From contig JAZHRO010000046.1 in NCBI GenBank assembly GCA_037157565.1, positions 18,264,501 through 18,328,500 of the forward strand: a DNA stretch of 64,000 bases, read 5' to 3'. The notes under the pieces are model-generated. The model saw nothing but the letters and a program-made list of their open reading frames with translations, made no database searches and was not told the DNA's origin. Both the position numbers and the translations under genes were made by a program. This stretch comes from Thalassia testudinum. Its lineage: Eukaryota; Streptophyta; Magnoliopsida; Alismatales; Hydrocharitaceae. Positions 45,217 through 56,160 of this stretch are shown in pieces. The stretch's first letter is position 1; every line of letters starts with the position of its first letter.

Positions 45217-46665
45217 GTGTGGTCTCCTCCTGGCAAGCCCAGGGGGGATGTGCCTAAACTCCCCCAATGGTGGATGGCTTTTACCTCAATGTCACCTCCA
45301 AGGGTGGGTGTGGACCACCCTCAAATCCTCCTCCTTGGGTAGGCATGTACCCTAGGTATTCTCCCTTTGCCTGGCTTCTCCCTTTGGCTAGCTTGGGCAC
45401 AAGAGAGAAGAGATAAGGGGAACGCACCAAGGGGACAGAGTGTCCCTTAATCTTCTTCTTCTTCTTCACTTGACCATCTATGAAGGATGGAAGTATAAGT
45501 AGAAAATTATGCAGCCAAAGGTAAATTAATGGTGGTGGGTGTTGGTCGTTTTATAGGAGTGGAAGGGGGTTAGGGGTAGTTAATGGATGGAGGGTTAGGA
45601 TGGGTTGTAGACTGTGGTTAGGAGATCCTAGGGTTGATGATGGGTGGCACCAAAATGGGGGGATGCTTGGCATTTGGCACCAACCCTAGGTGGGAACTGG
45701 GGTTAAATATTGACGATGGTAGGATTAGGTAGCATGTAGGATATGTGTAGGGTTAGGATGGTGCTGTAGGGTGGTGGTTGGCGAATGGAGGGTAGATATA
45801 AGGTGGCGCCAAAAGGAGGGATGTATGGAGTTCTAGTTATGGTGGGGTTAGGTGGTTTTGGTGCCACATTAGGATGGTTAAGGTAGAGAGTTAGGTGGCT
45901 CTCACTAAGGGTTCTAGAAGGTAGGTAGGTGTACGTTAGGGATGGCCTTATATGGTGGCGGTTATGTGGTGGATGGTTGAAGGCATTTGGTGCCAACTGT
46001 TGGGATGTGTAGTAGGGTAGTTACGGTGGATTAAGTGGTGTTGGTACCAAGTGTAGGAGAGTTAAGGGTGGCACCACTAGATGGATAGTGGACATAGATT
46101 ATGGGGGGATGCGTAGGTTGGATGATAGGGCTTCAAGTTGGCACCACCATGAAGGGATGTGGGGACTCTTTTTGCTCCAATGTGAAATGGGTAAAGTTGG
46201 TGGTTATGGGTACTTTTGGAGGGAAAATTAGGTGGCTTTGGTGGTGTTCGTATGAAGGGTCATGAGGGTTGGTGGCGCCAACTAGGAGTGCACTAGTTAG
46301 CTTGCTTGGGTGGTGGACATGGAGTGGTGGTTAGGGTTAAGTTAGGTTACGGTTTGATGGATGGCCATAGAGGTGGAGGTAGTTTTGAGCTTTGCTACGC
46401 TAGCTTAACTAATGCTTCAGTAGGAGAGTTTGGAAGGATTAGGGTTTAAGGTGGACCTGAGGAAGTAGCTTTGTGCTACCCTGAAGATTGTTGGAGCTAT
46501 CATCTGTTGAAGAAGTCCTTGTAGGAGCTCAACTACTCTACTTTAGCCAGCTAGTTCTTTGTTAGCTACTAAATTGAGTAGGTTGAGTCTGGTTGAGCTG
46601 GTATCAACTATTCTGGAGTTGGGGGAAGCTGGCTATGGACTTCTCTACTGACCTAGATTAGCTAG
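45217..46665 (-). repeat. Old A-like LTR (A3), second piece
   Basis: Resumes the LTR interrupted at 42963. It has the CAAGGGTGGGTGTGGACCA segment (a decayed form of the 18 bp palindrome), a minus-strand TATA-like TATAAAAC near 45550, long GGTGGY-rich DNA, and the worn AGCT-rich block (about 46400-46600). It ends inside the LTR where a B-type LTR begins at 46666. Confidence 0.65.
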
Positions 46666-47922
46666 TGATTGTACAGCAATCATGCAACCTAAATCACCTG
46701 AATTAAGCTAGATTATAGCATAACTTAGGAATGATGCATTCATAGACATTGTAATTTGCATAATAGCTAGTTTATTAGTTATATAGATAATGTCATCATT
46801 TTATGAACTAAAACAGAGATGATTTTAATCGCAAGTGATTCGAAGCAATGGATGTCAGATCAGACCGGACAGATCTGATCAGAATGATGACGGGAGTCTA
46901 ACGCTTCTGAAATTGTCTTGATCAGACAACTAAGGAATCTTATGTAGTCCATAAAAGAATGAAGATCATAAAGCCAGAAGACAAAGATTTGAGAATTAGA
47001 TGAACCTGGATCGACGATCACAGTCCATTGGCTAAAAAATCAACTCAATTGGAGATCCACATCACCAAATACAAGGAAAAGATGATGGACGGCCATGATG
47101 GCGTCACGTGGTGCCATTACAACCACCCCCTCATCACTGCCCAATCCCTAAAGAAGCCCTCCTCACGCATTGTGGGCCGTTAGATCATCATCCAACGGCC
47201 ACCATGCCCCTACATAGCCCCTGCTTGCATGCTCCATTGACTAAGGAAAGATCTCAGCCATTGGATCTCCATCCAATGACTGAGAGAGAAGTTGCCAAAA
47301 AACCTAAATGCAACACAAAATGCACCATAGCTTGTTGGTCAATGCAACCGCACACAAGTGCAAGATGCATGCTCTAGCCTCACTGCGCTCCAAATCAAGA
47401 AGGAAGTGTGCTCGATCTCAATTGGACCTTCGGATGATGAGCGGAGGGTGTAGATGCGAACACGTGGTCTGGCGAAGGTCATCAGATGGTAATATGTGAT
47501 CTGACGTTGCCACAACATACGGTTCCATGCATTAATCATAAGGTTGTGGGCGCTAGTTATTTAAGCCGTTCGATCGTGAGATCGGATGATTGAGCATGAG
47601 GAGTGAGCATGCGAACACATGCATTTTGAATTTGAAGCATGCAATGAAAATGAACGGCGGGCATGAGGAGTGGGCAGGCGCAATCCAAGGGTGCAGCGAG
47701 CACCATGTGTCAGCCAGAGGTGCGATCCACGCAATGGAGAGCATTGGAGGTTGTTTTGAGGGCAGATTTTATTTGTTGATCTCCCGATCAATGAATCTAA
47801 TCAAATAAGAGTTCTTGCACGAGATAAAGGGGTTAAATACCCTCTTTGCCCCTCATTAAAACTATAAAAGAAGGCCAGCGTCCCCCAGTTGAAGCATCTC
47901 TCTCCTATCAACTCCAGATATT
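46666..47922 (+). repeat. B-type LTR, 5' part (U3) only
   Basis: Starts TGATTGTACAGCAATCATGC and parallels B U3: ACGGGAGTCTAACGCTTCTG (the 'ATTGGAGTWCAACGACTCCA' region), GGACGGCCATGATGGCG.CACGTGGTGCC and CCAACGGCC segments, then the TATA box (47863). It stops about 50 bp after the TATA box, where the A series begins. The R-U5 half is presumably beyond the right end of the window. Confidence 0.65.
47863..47870 (+). promoter_or_regulatory. TATA box of B-type LTR
   Basis: TATAAAAG in AAACTATAAAAGAAGGCC, 52 bp before the inserted A LTR. A transcript from it would read into the A series. Confidence 0.55.
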
Positions 47923-49271
47923 GATAAATGCCAGTTTATCATCATTCTTATGTATTAAAACAAACCTAGCTCTTAGGATTTTACACCGCATATGGGTTTT
48001 TGGGCTACATTTAGGCATTAATTAGGTTAGGCATGCATTACATTTTTTATTGTCTTTTTGATATGTTTTTCTGAGTGTTAGGGATGAACAGATATACAGA
48101 TCCCCAAAACCCTAGCACTCAAGAAGGCAAATGGTGAAGGAGAAGCTCAGACTAGCTGGAACTCAGCTTGAACCAGCTCACCACAGTTGGAACCGAGCTC
48201 ACCTGAACTAGGGTTAGCTCATCCCAACTCCATTCAGCTAATCTCAGCTAAATGGCAGCTCAAGAGAGTTAATCTTAGCTCACCCTAGCTCAAGTCAGCT
48301 CAGATCTAGCTCAACTTAGCTGAGTCTAGCTCATCTCAGCTCCCACTAGTCCACAGGGAGCTCCAGCTAGCTTAGCTGAGTTGACGGGAGTTCACCCCAG
48401 CTCAAACCCATCTACATCCAGCTCCACTCAACTCCAGCGAGCTGAAGAAGAACTCATCTCAGCTTAGGAAGCTCAAGTCCAGCTCCTGGGAATTCAGCTT
48501 AGCTCAACTCAGTTGAGCTAAGCGACCTTAACTGCATTAACCAGCTTGATCCTCCCTGGGAGCACCTGACCTAGCTCACCTCAGCTCATTATTGTAGAAG
48601 CTAGCTCAATTTAGCTTGGCTTAGCAACAAGCAAAGAACTAGCAAGCTAAGCTCGCTAGAGTAGCCCCATGCCAGCCCCTTCAGTAGTAGCCAGCACTAG
48701 TTTCAGCTCCAGACTTCTCATCCTCTGCTCCTCCCTCCAAACTCTAGCTCCAACATGTCTTCCTCTACTCCTCCTTTGGCTAAGATAGCTTAGCTTAGCT
48801 TAGCTAGCAACCAACTCCTTGGCCATCCACCACCATCAAATTCAACCCAAGCTAGCTCCACCAACTTAAGCCTACCTAAGCTTGCTACCCTACTCAAGTT
48901 GGCACCACCTCCTAGCCACCCCTTCACCCCATTATCACCACCAAAAGGCACCAATTTTGGTGCCAAAACCTAACCCTAACTACCCCTCTTTTTGGCGCCA
49001 ACATACACCCCCACATCCACCATACACCTAACCCAACAACCCATCCTAGCCATCCACCTACCCCTCCTTCTAGAACCCATCTTGGCGCCAACTTAGACCC
49101 CCTTCTAGAAGCCATTTTGGCACCAACATCAAAGGGTGTCAACACCCATAACCACCCCCTAGCTGTCCCTTAAGGTGCCGCCAATTGACCTTGGCCATTG
49201 GATCCTTAACCACCTCCATCTCTTCATCTTAGCCCTCCATTCCAAGAGTCACCTTAGCCCCCTTCCTATTC

Positions 49272-49279
49272 TATAAAAA
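49272..49279 (+). promoter_or_regulatory. TATA box of A 5' LTR
   Basis: TATAAAAA in CCTATTCTATAAAAACCCACC. Conserved at 57510-57517 and in four other A LTRs. Confidence 0.68.
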
Positions 49280-49500
49280 CCCACCACCTACCACCATTGG
49301 GGGGCATCCTCCATTAGTGTATTTTGCTACCTATACCACCTATACTTGCGGCCAAGAAGAAGGAGTAGAGAAGGAGATTATAGGGGCACATCACCAGCCC
49401 TTTTGGTGCCTTCTTCTCCCCACTCTCTTCAACATGGGCCACGCCAAGGAGGATGACTCTTCCACTTCAAGGAGGATGGCTAGGTAAAGGAGAAGGACAT

Positions 49501-49518
49501 AGGGTGGACGTCCACCCT
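49501..49518 (+). other. 18 bp perfect palindrome in A LTR
   Basis: AGGGTGGACGTCCACCCT, about 230 bp downstream of the TATA box, so probably within the transcript. Perfect copies also lie at 57739-57756 and 2003-2020; the copy at 30470-30487 has one change. Confidence 0.85.
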
Positions 49519-50173
49519 TGGAGAGAAGCTTAGGGCACGCCCCCTTAGGGCTTGCCTTGGAGGACATCATGTTGGCGAAGCAAAGCAAGGAAGGAGTTAG
49601 AGGATTCTTTTCAAGACTGGAATCCACCAACCTTGGAGCAAGAAGCCCTCTTCTTCACAATATATCTAGAGGATTTGTGTTCACTTTTCTTATTTGCAAT
49701 TTTCTATTAGTAGAAGCATTCCTCTACTAGGCCTTTTTGTAAAACACTTTTTCATTTATCTAGTTTCCTTCTTTGCAATTTCTTATTTGCATTTCTACTT
49801 GCTTTGTTTTTAGCATTCTTCACTCCCTCTCCCTAATTATTCTAGGCCTCCACTTGCCTAAAGTGAGCGTAGGGAGAGACTCTACTTGCCACTTGGAAGT
49901 AGTATTTGAACTTGAAGTATTCATCACTTTCCTGCCATCATTTCGCATGTTGTCTTAATTCAAAAACAAAAAAAAATGACATATTGAAAAATACCAAAAA
50001 GAGAGTTGAGATCTATTTGTAAGCAAGAGGATTTATTTTGCAAACATTTGCCTCCTTGATGACCCTAGATACTTCCCCTATCTTGGATATAAATTTAAAA
50101 TCGAAAGCGGATTTACGTGTTGCAACGACACTAAATTACCTAATTAATAAACCACATATTTTCGCTCACTTTT

Positions 50174-50191
50174 TGGCGCCGTTGCCGGGGA
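50174..50191 (+). promoter_or_regulatory. Primer-binding site, perfect tRNA-Asp match
   Basis: TGGCGCCGTTGCCGGGGA, 18 of 18 bases complementary to the plant tRNA-Asp(GTC) 3' end including CCA. It lies five bases after the LTR end. Confidence 0.95.
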
Positions 50192-51864
50192 GGCACGGCT
50201 TTGCTATTCTTTCTCCTCTTGCTTGAAGTAGATCTCATCCTCTTCTCTTTCTTCTTTTTCTTGTGTGCAGGAACTATTGCAGGAAGAAAGCGGGAATCTG
50301 GAAGCAAGAGCTCAAAGTTCCTTTTCTTCCCTCGAAATTCAAGTTGGTTCCTCTTTCTGGTCACGTAATTAATTAAAACAACCAGAAACATATTAAACTT
50401 GGCTTTCAGGATCCCAAACAACTTGATTAAGTGGAGTGGTGCATTTTAAAATGCATTGTTTGCTTGAATGCTTCTTTAGCACCACTCCATTGCAAGTATT
50501 GGTGTTCTATTTTTCGGGTCCAGATTTCTGTCCGGATTTGAAAAATCGATTCCTAACACCACAGGCCTCCTAAAGTCATAACATTTCATACAGTGATTTC
50601 CAATTAAGTTAGGAACATTTGTTCCAAATTTTAGATCAATTGGATTTGTATTTAATTTTTAAAAATTCGTGGATTGCAGAGGGGTCACACCCTCTAATCT
50701 TCCTGTTTAGCTACTGTCCACGAATTTTTACAATTTTTGTACGCAATCAAGTTTTTTGAAATTTAACTTGCTAGAATCCTTGTGAAATTTTACACATCAC
50801 ATAAAATCACAAAAATTTTCTGAGGTCAGTGGTAATAATGAAAAGTCCACAATACCCATGGGTATCATTTCTGGACTTTGACACCAGTATAATTAAAAAT
50901 TTAAAATAATTATCAAACAAATTCCTCAAATCTTACAAAAATCTTTTTTGGAATCCTTGTTTGATTTCATTCAAGGTAGTGGTGTTGGTTGCATTGATTG
51001 GACCACTATCTATTCAGAAAGCTTAAAAATAACTCATTGGCAGTTAAATTTCTATCTTAGGGACAATTGGCTTAGGGTTTCCTTCTTTCTTTTTAGAGAC
51101 TCAATTTAAAGGAAATATACAATCACCCATACAACTTGTTTTCCTTTGATTGTGGATTTTCAAACTTGTTTGAAAATTTAACTAGAGACACCCTAAAACA
51201 CATTCAATTAAATTGAATCCTAAAAGACATAAATACAAAAAAATTGCGTGACAACTTGATTTTCATTGGAGCCACTCTCCAATTCCTGCACACACACATA
51301 AAAAAAAAATTGAAATAATAGGGTAACAACCCAATTAATGCCCTCCACATTCCGTGTGCACTGTAGTATCCTAGACCTAATTAAAACTTGTAGCAACTTG
51401 ACCCCTAAGGCTTCATCAACGTAGGCTTGCTATCTAAGTCTTAAGTTTTCTTTAGTCAGTACAATTCTGTCATCTATATCTGGTGTTCACGCTGGGGGGC
51501 TGTGTCAAACGACCAGGCGCAGGTTTGTACAAGCACCTGGCGTTTTCCCTGGGAAACGTTTGGGCCCAAACCTCCCCTTAAGCAACTTGGCTAGATTTGT
51601 TGATAGAACGGGTATTCACTATTGACTACTTATTTCCTACATAGACCAAGTCTTAGGTTATTATTAGGGAGTCCCATTTAAGTTAGGTCTAGTTTTGTTT
51701 GTTTGAATTGCATACTTTCTCTCATCTCTTTCTCTTCTCCTCCCCTCCTGTTCTTCCATTTTATGCACGGGCGATGGTCTCAAAATCCACACTTCGAAAG
51801 ACCATTTGATTTCGCTTCCTGTGCAAAAAGACCACTTTTTCTATCTTCTCCTAAAAAAATTGAA
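50192..51864 (+). other. Family A leader with dimer-like hairpins
   Basis: 1.67 kb noncoding leader. Near its end is a hairpin with stem CCAGGCGC/GCACCTGG and apical palindrome TTGTACAA (51513-51540). Just after come a GTTTTCC/GGGAAAC stem and the 14 bp palindrome GTTTGGGCCCAAAC (51558-51571), about 300 bp before gag. The second interior repeats all three (59752-59810). Confidence 0.8.
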
Positions 51865-54775
51865 ATGCAACAAAATAGGTCGACTGACCCTTCCACTTCC
51901 ACCTCTAACCCCACCACTAACCCTAATTCTAACCCTTCCACCCAAAGCCCACTCACCATTAACTTCCCACACTTGGAGCTCCCTAATCTTGAGTTGCCCC
52001 AAACACAACATCAAGACCCCCTACCTGATGTTTTAAAATTGATGGTCGAGCAGATTAATAAATTAAATTCCAATCAACAAACATTGACTAGGAACATTCA
52101 AAACCTAGCTAATCCAAGGCCACACCCACCACCCCATCAGCAGCCTGTTGTTCCTCTAAAAGATTTCTATGATCCGTCTTATTATGAGGAACGACCAGGG
52201 TTGGTCATAGTAGAGGGGGACTTTGAGATCAAGCCTGTAGTCCTGAACCTAATTAAACACTTTCATGGCCTTCCTGGGGAAGACCCTTTCAGCCACCTTG
52301 TGGAACTGACTCTTCTTTCACAAACAACCCGTTCCTGAAATGTGCAAGAAGACATATGGCTGATGTGGCCTTTTCCATGATTTCTTAAAGATATGGCCGG
52401 TTATTGGTTCAGGACCATTGGCCGACCCATCACAACTTGGCCTCAGCTCAAGAGCGCCTTCCTCAAGAAATTCTTTCCCATAGGTTGTACCAATTCCTTG
52501 CGAAGATCAATTATGACCTTTTAGCAACAATCTGGTTAGACTTTCCATGATTCTTAGGAAAGATTTCAAGATCTTTTAAGAAGTTGCCCGCACCACGAGA
52601 TTCCTTTATGGCAGCTCGTGCAAATCTTCTATCATGGATTAGAAGATCAAATACGACATTTTGTCGACGCCTCGTGTGGCGGCAACTTCTTAAATAAAGA
52701 TGCTGAAAGTGCCTACGACCTGTTCGAAGAAATGAGTGAAAACTCATTTAATCAAGCTTCCATGAACACATTTTGCAGAACCCAAAACCTGCAGTTCGGT
52801 GTTCATGAAATAGGCACTCAATCTATCCCTGTCAGCCAAGACGATCTTCAATTGATCGCTCAAAAACTCGACCAGATGCATATTAATCAAAAGAAAATTG
52901 AGGAAAGACTGGCCACATCAACTCAAATCCCACACCAACATCTAACCCAACCTAACTTTCCACGAAGAGAAAATTTGCACAATCTCAACACTACTCCTGA
53001 TGATTATTCTGAAGTTGCTAATGATTCACTGGGGAATTACAACTATCCAGATCTTAACCCCACTCAAAACATTTCTACCATGCAGGAGCCCATTAAAAAT
53101 TCCTCCAATTGGAAAAATTACCTGAACTACTCTTGGAATAATCAAGTTTCCACCCAACCATATCATTTTAATGGGTATGGGCCGAATCCAAACTTCCATC
53201 CTGGGCCATCCCAACAAGACATCAGTGCCCAGATGAAGCGAACCCTGTAGGAAATGCAAACAAAAATGACGGAAGTAACCTGTACCATCACAAATCTGAA
53301 CAATCAGATTGGGGTTACTCCCAAGCAAAGACCTGCAAGACATCTTCCGTCCCAACCCATGCCCAACCCTAATCACCAAGGGAACCATTATACGGACACC
53401 CACCACCTTAGCAGCCACCCAAGTTTCTGCAATCACAGGCCCCCCCACCTCCTCGAAAGAATAATCCGACTGCACATGCAGTTACTGAGGAGTGGGAAAA
53501 CTACCACTGATCCCGAGCCTTCACACAAACCTGGTGATATACCTGTGCAAATTGACTCCCCACCTCCCCATCAGGAAGAGAAAGAAATACAAAAATCTCA
53601 AGACAAGATTCCTATCCCTTTCCCACAAGCTCTCTACCCCACCACCAGCAAAAAAAAAGAAATCTAAGCCCACTACAGAAGAACTCATGGATCTATTTGG
53701 GCAAGTTCATATCAATATTCCTCTCCTAGATGCCATTAAATATATACCTGCCTATGATAAATTTTTGAAGGAGATTTGTACTCCTAAAAGGCAGGCCAAA
53801 AATCTAGGACAGGTGCATCTTTCGGAGACAGTAAGCTCTGTCATACAGAGTAAGCGGCCTCCTAAGATGAAAGATCAGGGGGTGCCTTTAATTTCTGTAA
53901 TTATTGATGACACTACCTTTAATCATGCCCTCCTTGATCTTGGTGCCTCAGTTAATATTATTCCCACGAGTTTATTTGAAGAATTTCAGATCGGTGAATT
54001 AAAATCCGTCGAGGTTACCTTGTAATTAGCCGACCGATTTACAATTAAACATCGTGGAATTGTCGAGGATGTTTTGGTCAAGGTCCAGAAATGTGTCTTC
54101 CCTGTAGACTTTCTGGTTCCTGACATTGAGGTACCTGAATCATTACTGGACTCCCCAATAATCCTTGGATGCCCTTTTTTGGCCACTGCGAAGGCAAATA
54201 TCAATTGCCACACAGGCAAAATGGATATCACTTGTGCAGGCCAAACTCTCACTTTAGATATTTTCAAATCCTCCAGGAGATTCCATGATGATAACTTTTT
54301 TGAGGACTCAAATACTGAAATTTCCAATATGGTGGAGACAATGTTAATAGATACCCTTACCGACCATAATTTTTTTGAGGACTCTGATTCAGAATCTGTG
54401 GTCGGCGAAATCTGTGATCTAGAAACATGTCTTGACCCCAAATTTATTCTTGATACACCTCGTAAGCACCCTAACCCACCCACTATTCACACTCCTACGT
54501 TTTCCACACTAACTTCACCCAATCCTCACCATTCCTTCTGCGACTCATTTCTTACGAACCTGCCACCAACCCCGCCAGAGTTTGGCATCCAACCTGGTTT
54601 AAAATCATGGCCAGACTCAGGCTACACTTATCATTTTCCATCCAACTTTGATCCCAACATTGCTTCTAATCAATTTTCTAGGGATCTAGAAGAAGACACC
54701 CTTTTTGTGGGCATCCAAGTGTCCAATTATTTACATGATTTTACGTCTTCCGTGCATACCTTTATGCCCGGCTAA
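51865..54775 (+). pseudogene. gag-pro: gag-protease of family A, copy 1
   Basis: Gag core and protease without downstream polymerase. The usual start (ATG at 60101 in copy 2) is ATT here; the next in-frame ATG is 51865. In order: a Ser/Thr/Pro/Asn-rich N-terminus, PLKDFYDPSYYEERPG (about 52150), TTWPQLKSAFLKKFFP, CGGNFLNKDAESAYDLFEEM, an Asn/Gln/Pro-rich region, LLRSGK (about 53480), PLDAIKYIPAYDKFLKEIC, and the protease DLGASVNIIP (about 53940-53970) with IILGCPFLATAKANIN. Then an acidic tail with NFFEDS repeats and a natural stop at 54773-54775. Breaks include TGA 52336, a nearby frameshift, TAG 52555, TAG near 53248 and TAA 54023. The catalytic Asp is retained. Confidence 0.9.
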
Positions 54776-56140
54776 ATGGCGTAAAAGATAGCACTGGATG
54801 GGAGGTAACCCATCATTTTTTCTTGCTTTCTTTTTTTTCTTCTTTTTCCAGGTTTTGTTCATCCTAAACTTGACCGTTCTTCACTAAGGTGATCCCTTTT
54901 CCCTCCTAATGCATGAGGACATGGCATATCTTAAGCATGGGGGGGTGTTTTTAAATTTGACGATCGATTTAGGATTTTCAAATCCTAGAAACGTGCATTT
55001 TTCTTTAATTTATTTCCTACTTGCATACCCAAAAAAATAAAAATGTCCAAAACTTTTTAAGGAAAGATTTTGAAATCGGGACTAAGTCGAAAAATTCACT
55101 TCTGGTACAATGGGATTTAATCTTTAACAAACTAAGGATGAGGATATGGATCTGATCATTAGAATTCCAGAGTCTATTTTAGACTAGATCAGATATCCTT
55201 CTCTAACATTCCACCTGAACTCATGATAGTTCAAGTGACTTGATCCTATTTTGTAATATGGAAAGTATTTAAATTAGTTTCTGATTCAAAAACTTGCATG
55301 TCTTGAGAAACTTCTTGTGTCAATTTTCACACACAAGCCAACACTTAAAAACAACTAAAAATTTGAAAAACTCCCTTGTTTTGACTTAGTAAAAGTCTGA
55401 AGCAGATCAATGGTTTGAGTTCCCACTGCTGAGAAGGAGAAAAATGCCTCCTTTGAGGACGTGATGTCAACATGTTACCACCTCTGCGCTGCTCCATATC
55501 TATATTTCATATCTTTAGACGGAGCATTAAAGCGTATTTTAGCAGCTCAACTGTCTTGGATGGTGCTCTACCTATAGCGTCGGAGCAAGAGCTTGAGTTT
55601 GCTTGGAGCGCCCGTTTACACCGCATCGTGTTTTGGGGTTGTGAGCTCCTGGGTGGTGTCATTGACAGTGCTATCCCGAAGTACTGGTGCCAGAGCCCCC
55701 TCGAGGAATGGTAATGGGAATGATGATCCTGACACATCTGTTGTAAGACTAAGCTAAAAATAAGCATGGGGGAGAAAAAAAAAAATTAACACGCCCATAT
55801 AAATGTTGGCTTTTCACAAGCATAGACACAAGGTTTTAAAAGATTTTGGAAGTTGTGAATCAGAATCATGAGCCAGAAAAATCCTAAAAACAAACATTTC
55901 AAGTCATCTGAATTAACAAGGTGTTAATTTGGGAATTTTCTGGAGGATATATTGATCCCATTTTGTCTAAAGGTTGGATCCAAAAATAAATCCTGATGTT
56001 TAGCTTTAACAAATCCTGTACATCCTGTGTTTAGATCTACCAAGGTCCGTTAATCTCTTTTTTTCCTCAAAAGTTAAAAAAATTAGATTTCCCAAAAATT
56101 CCATTTTCAGAAAAAATTGAAGTTTTGCTAAGAGACTAGC
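54776..56140 (+). other. Family A 3' noncoding region
   Basis: Contains a GATGGG-AGGTAA-CCCATC hairpin (54797-54814) 21 bases after the stop, PPT-like motifs at 54933-54945 and 55762-55773, the small ORF or structured block (55472-55714), and A/T runs. No RT or integrase motif occurs in any frame. The true PPT follows at 56141. Confidence 0.8.
55472..55714 (+). CDS. Small conserved ORF (80 codons) or structured RNA, function unknown
   Basis: ATG-started frame homologous codon by codon to 4366-4124 (start MLPPLRCSISIFHIFRR, end SPLEEW). The nucleotide sequence can form a GCTCC/GGAGC stem around an AT-rich loop (about 55490-55527). Homology to a family C block that lacks the frame argues for an RNA role. 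No domain is recognised. Confidence 0.35.
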   Translation: MLPPLRCSISIFHIFRRSIKAYFSSSTVLDGALPIASEQELEFAWSARLHRIVFWGCELLGGVIDSAIPKYWCQSPLEEW

Positions 56141-56160
56141 AAAAGATAAGCATGGGGGTG
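56141..56160 (+). promoter_or_regulatory. Polypurine tract of family A
   Basis: AAAAGATAAGCATGGGGGTG directly before the LTR at 56161; identical to the minus-strand copy at 3675-3656. Confidence 0.9.

Larger units (their letters stand above)
47923..50168 (+). repeat. Family A LTR (first of right series)
   Basis: 2246 bp from TGATAAATGCCAGTTTATCA to TTCGCTCA. AGCT-rich block at about 48160-48830, TATA box at 49272, 18 bp palindrome at 49501-49518, U5 end next to a perfect PBS. Confidence 0.92.
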
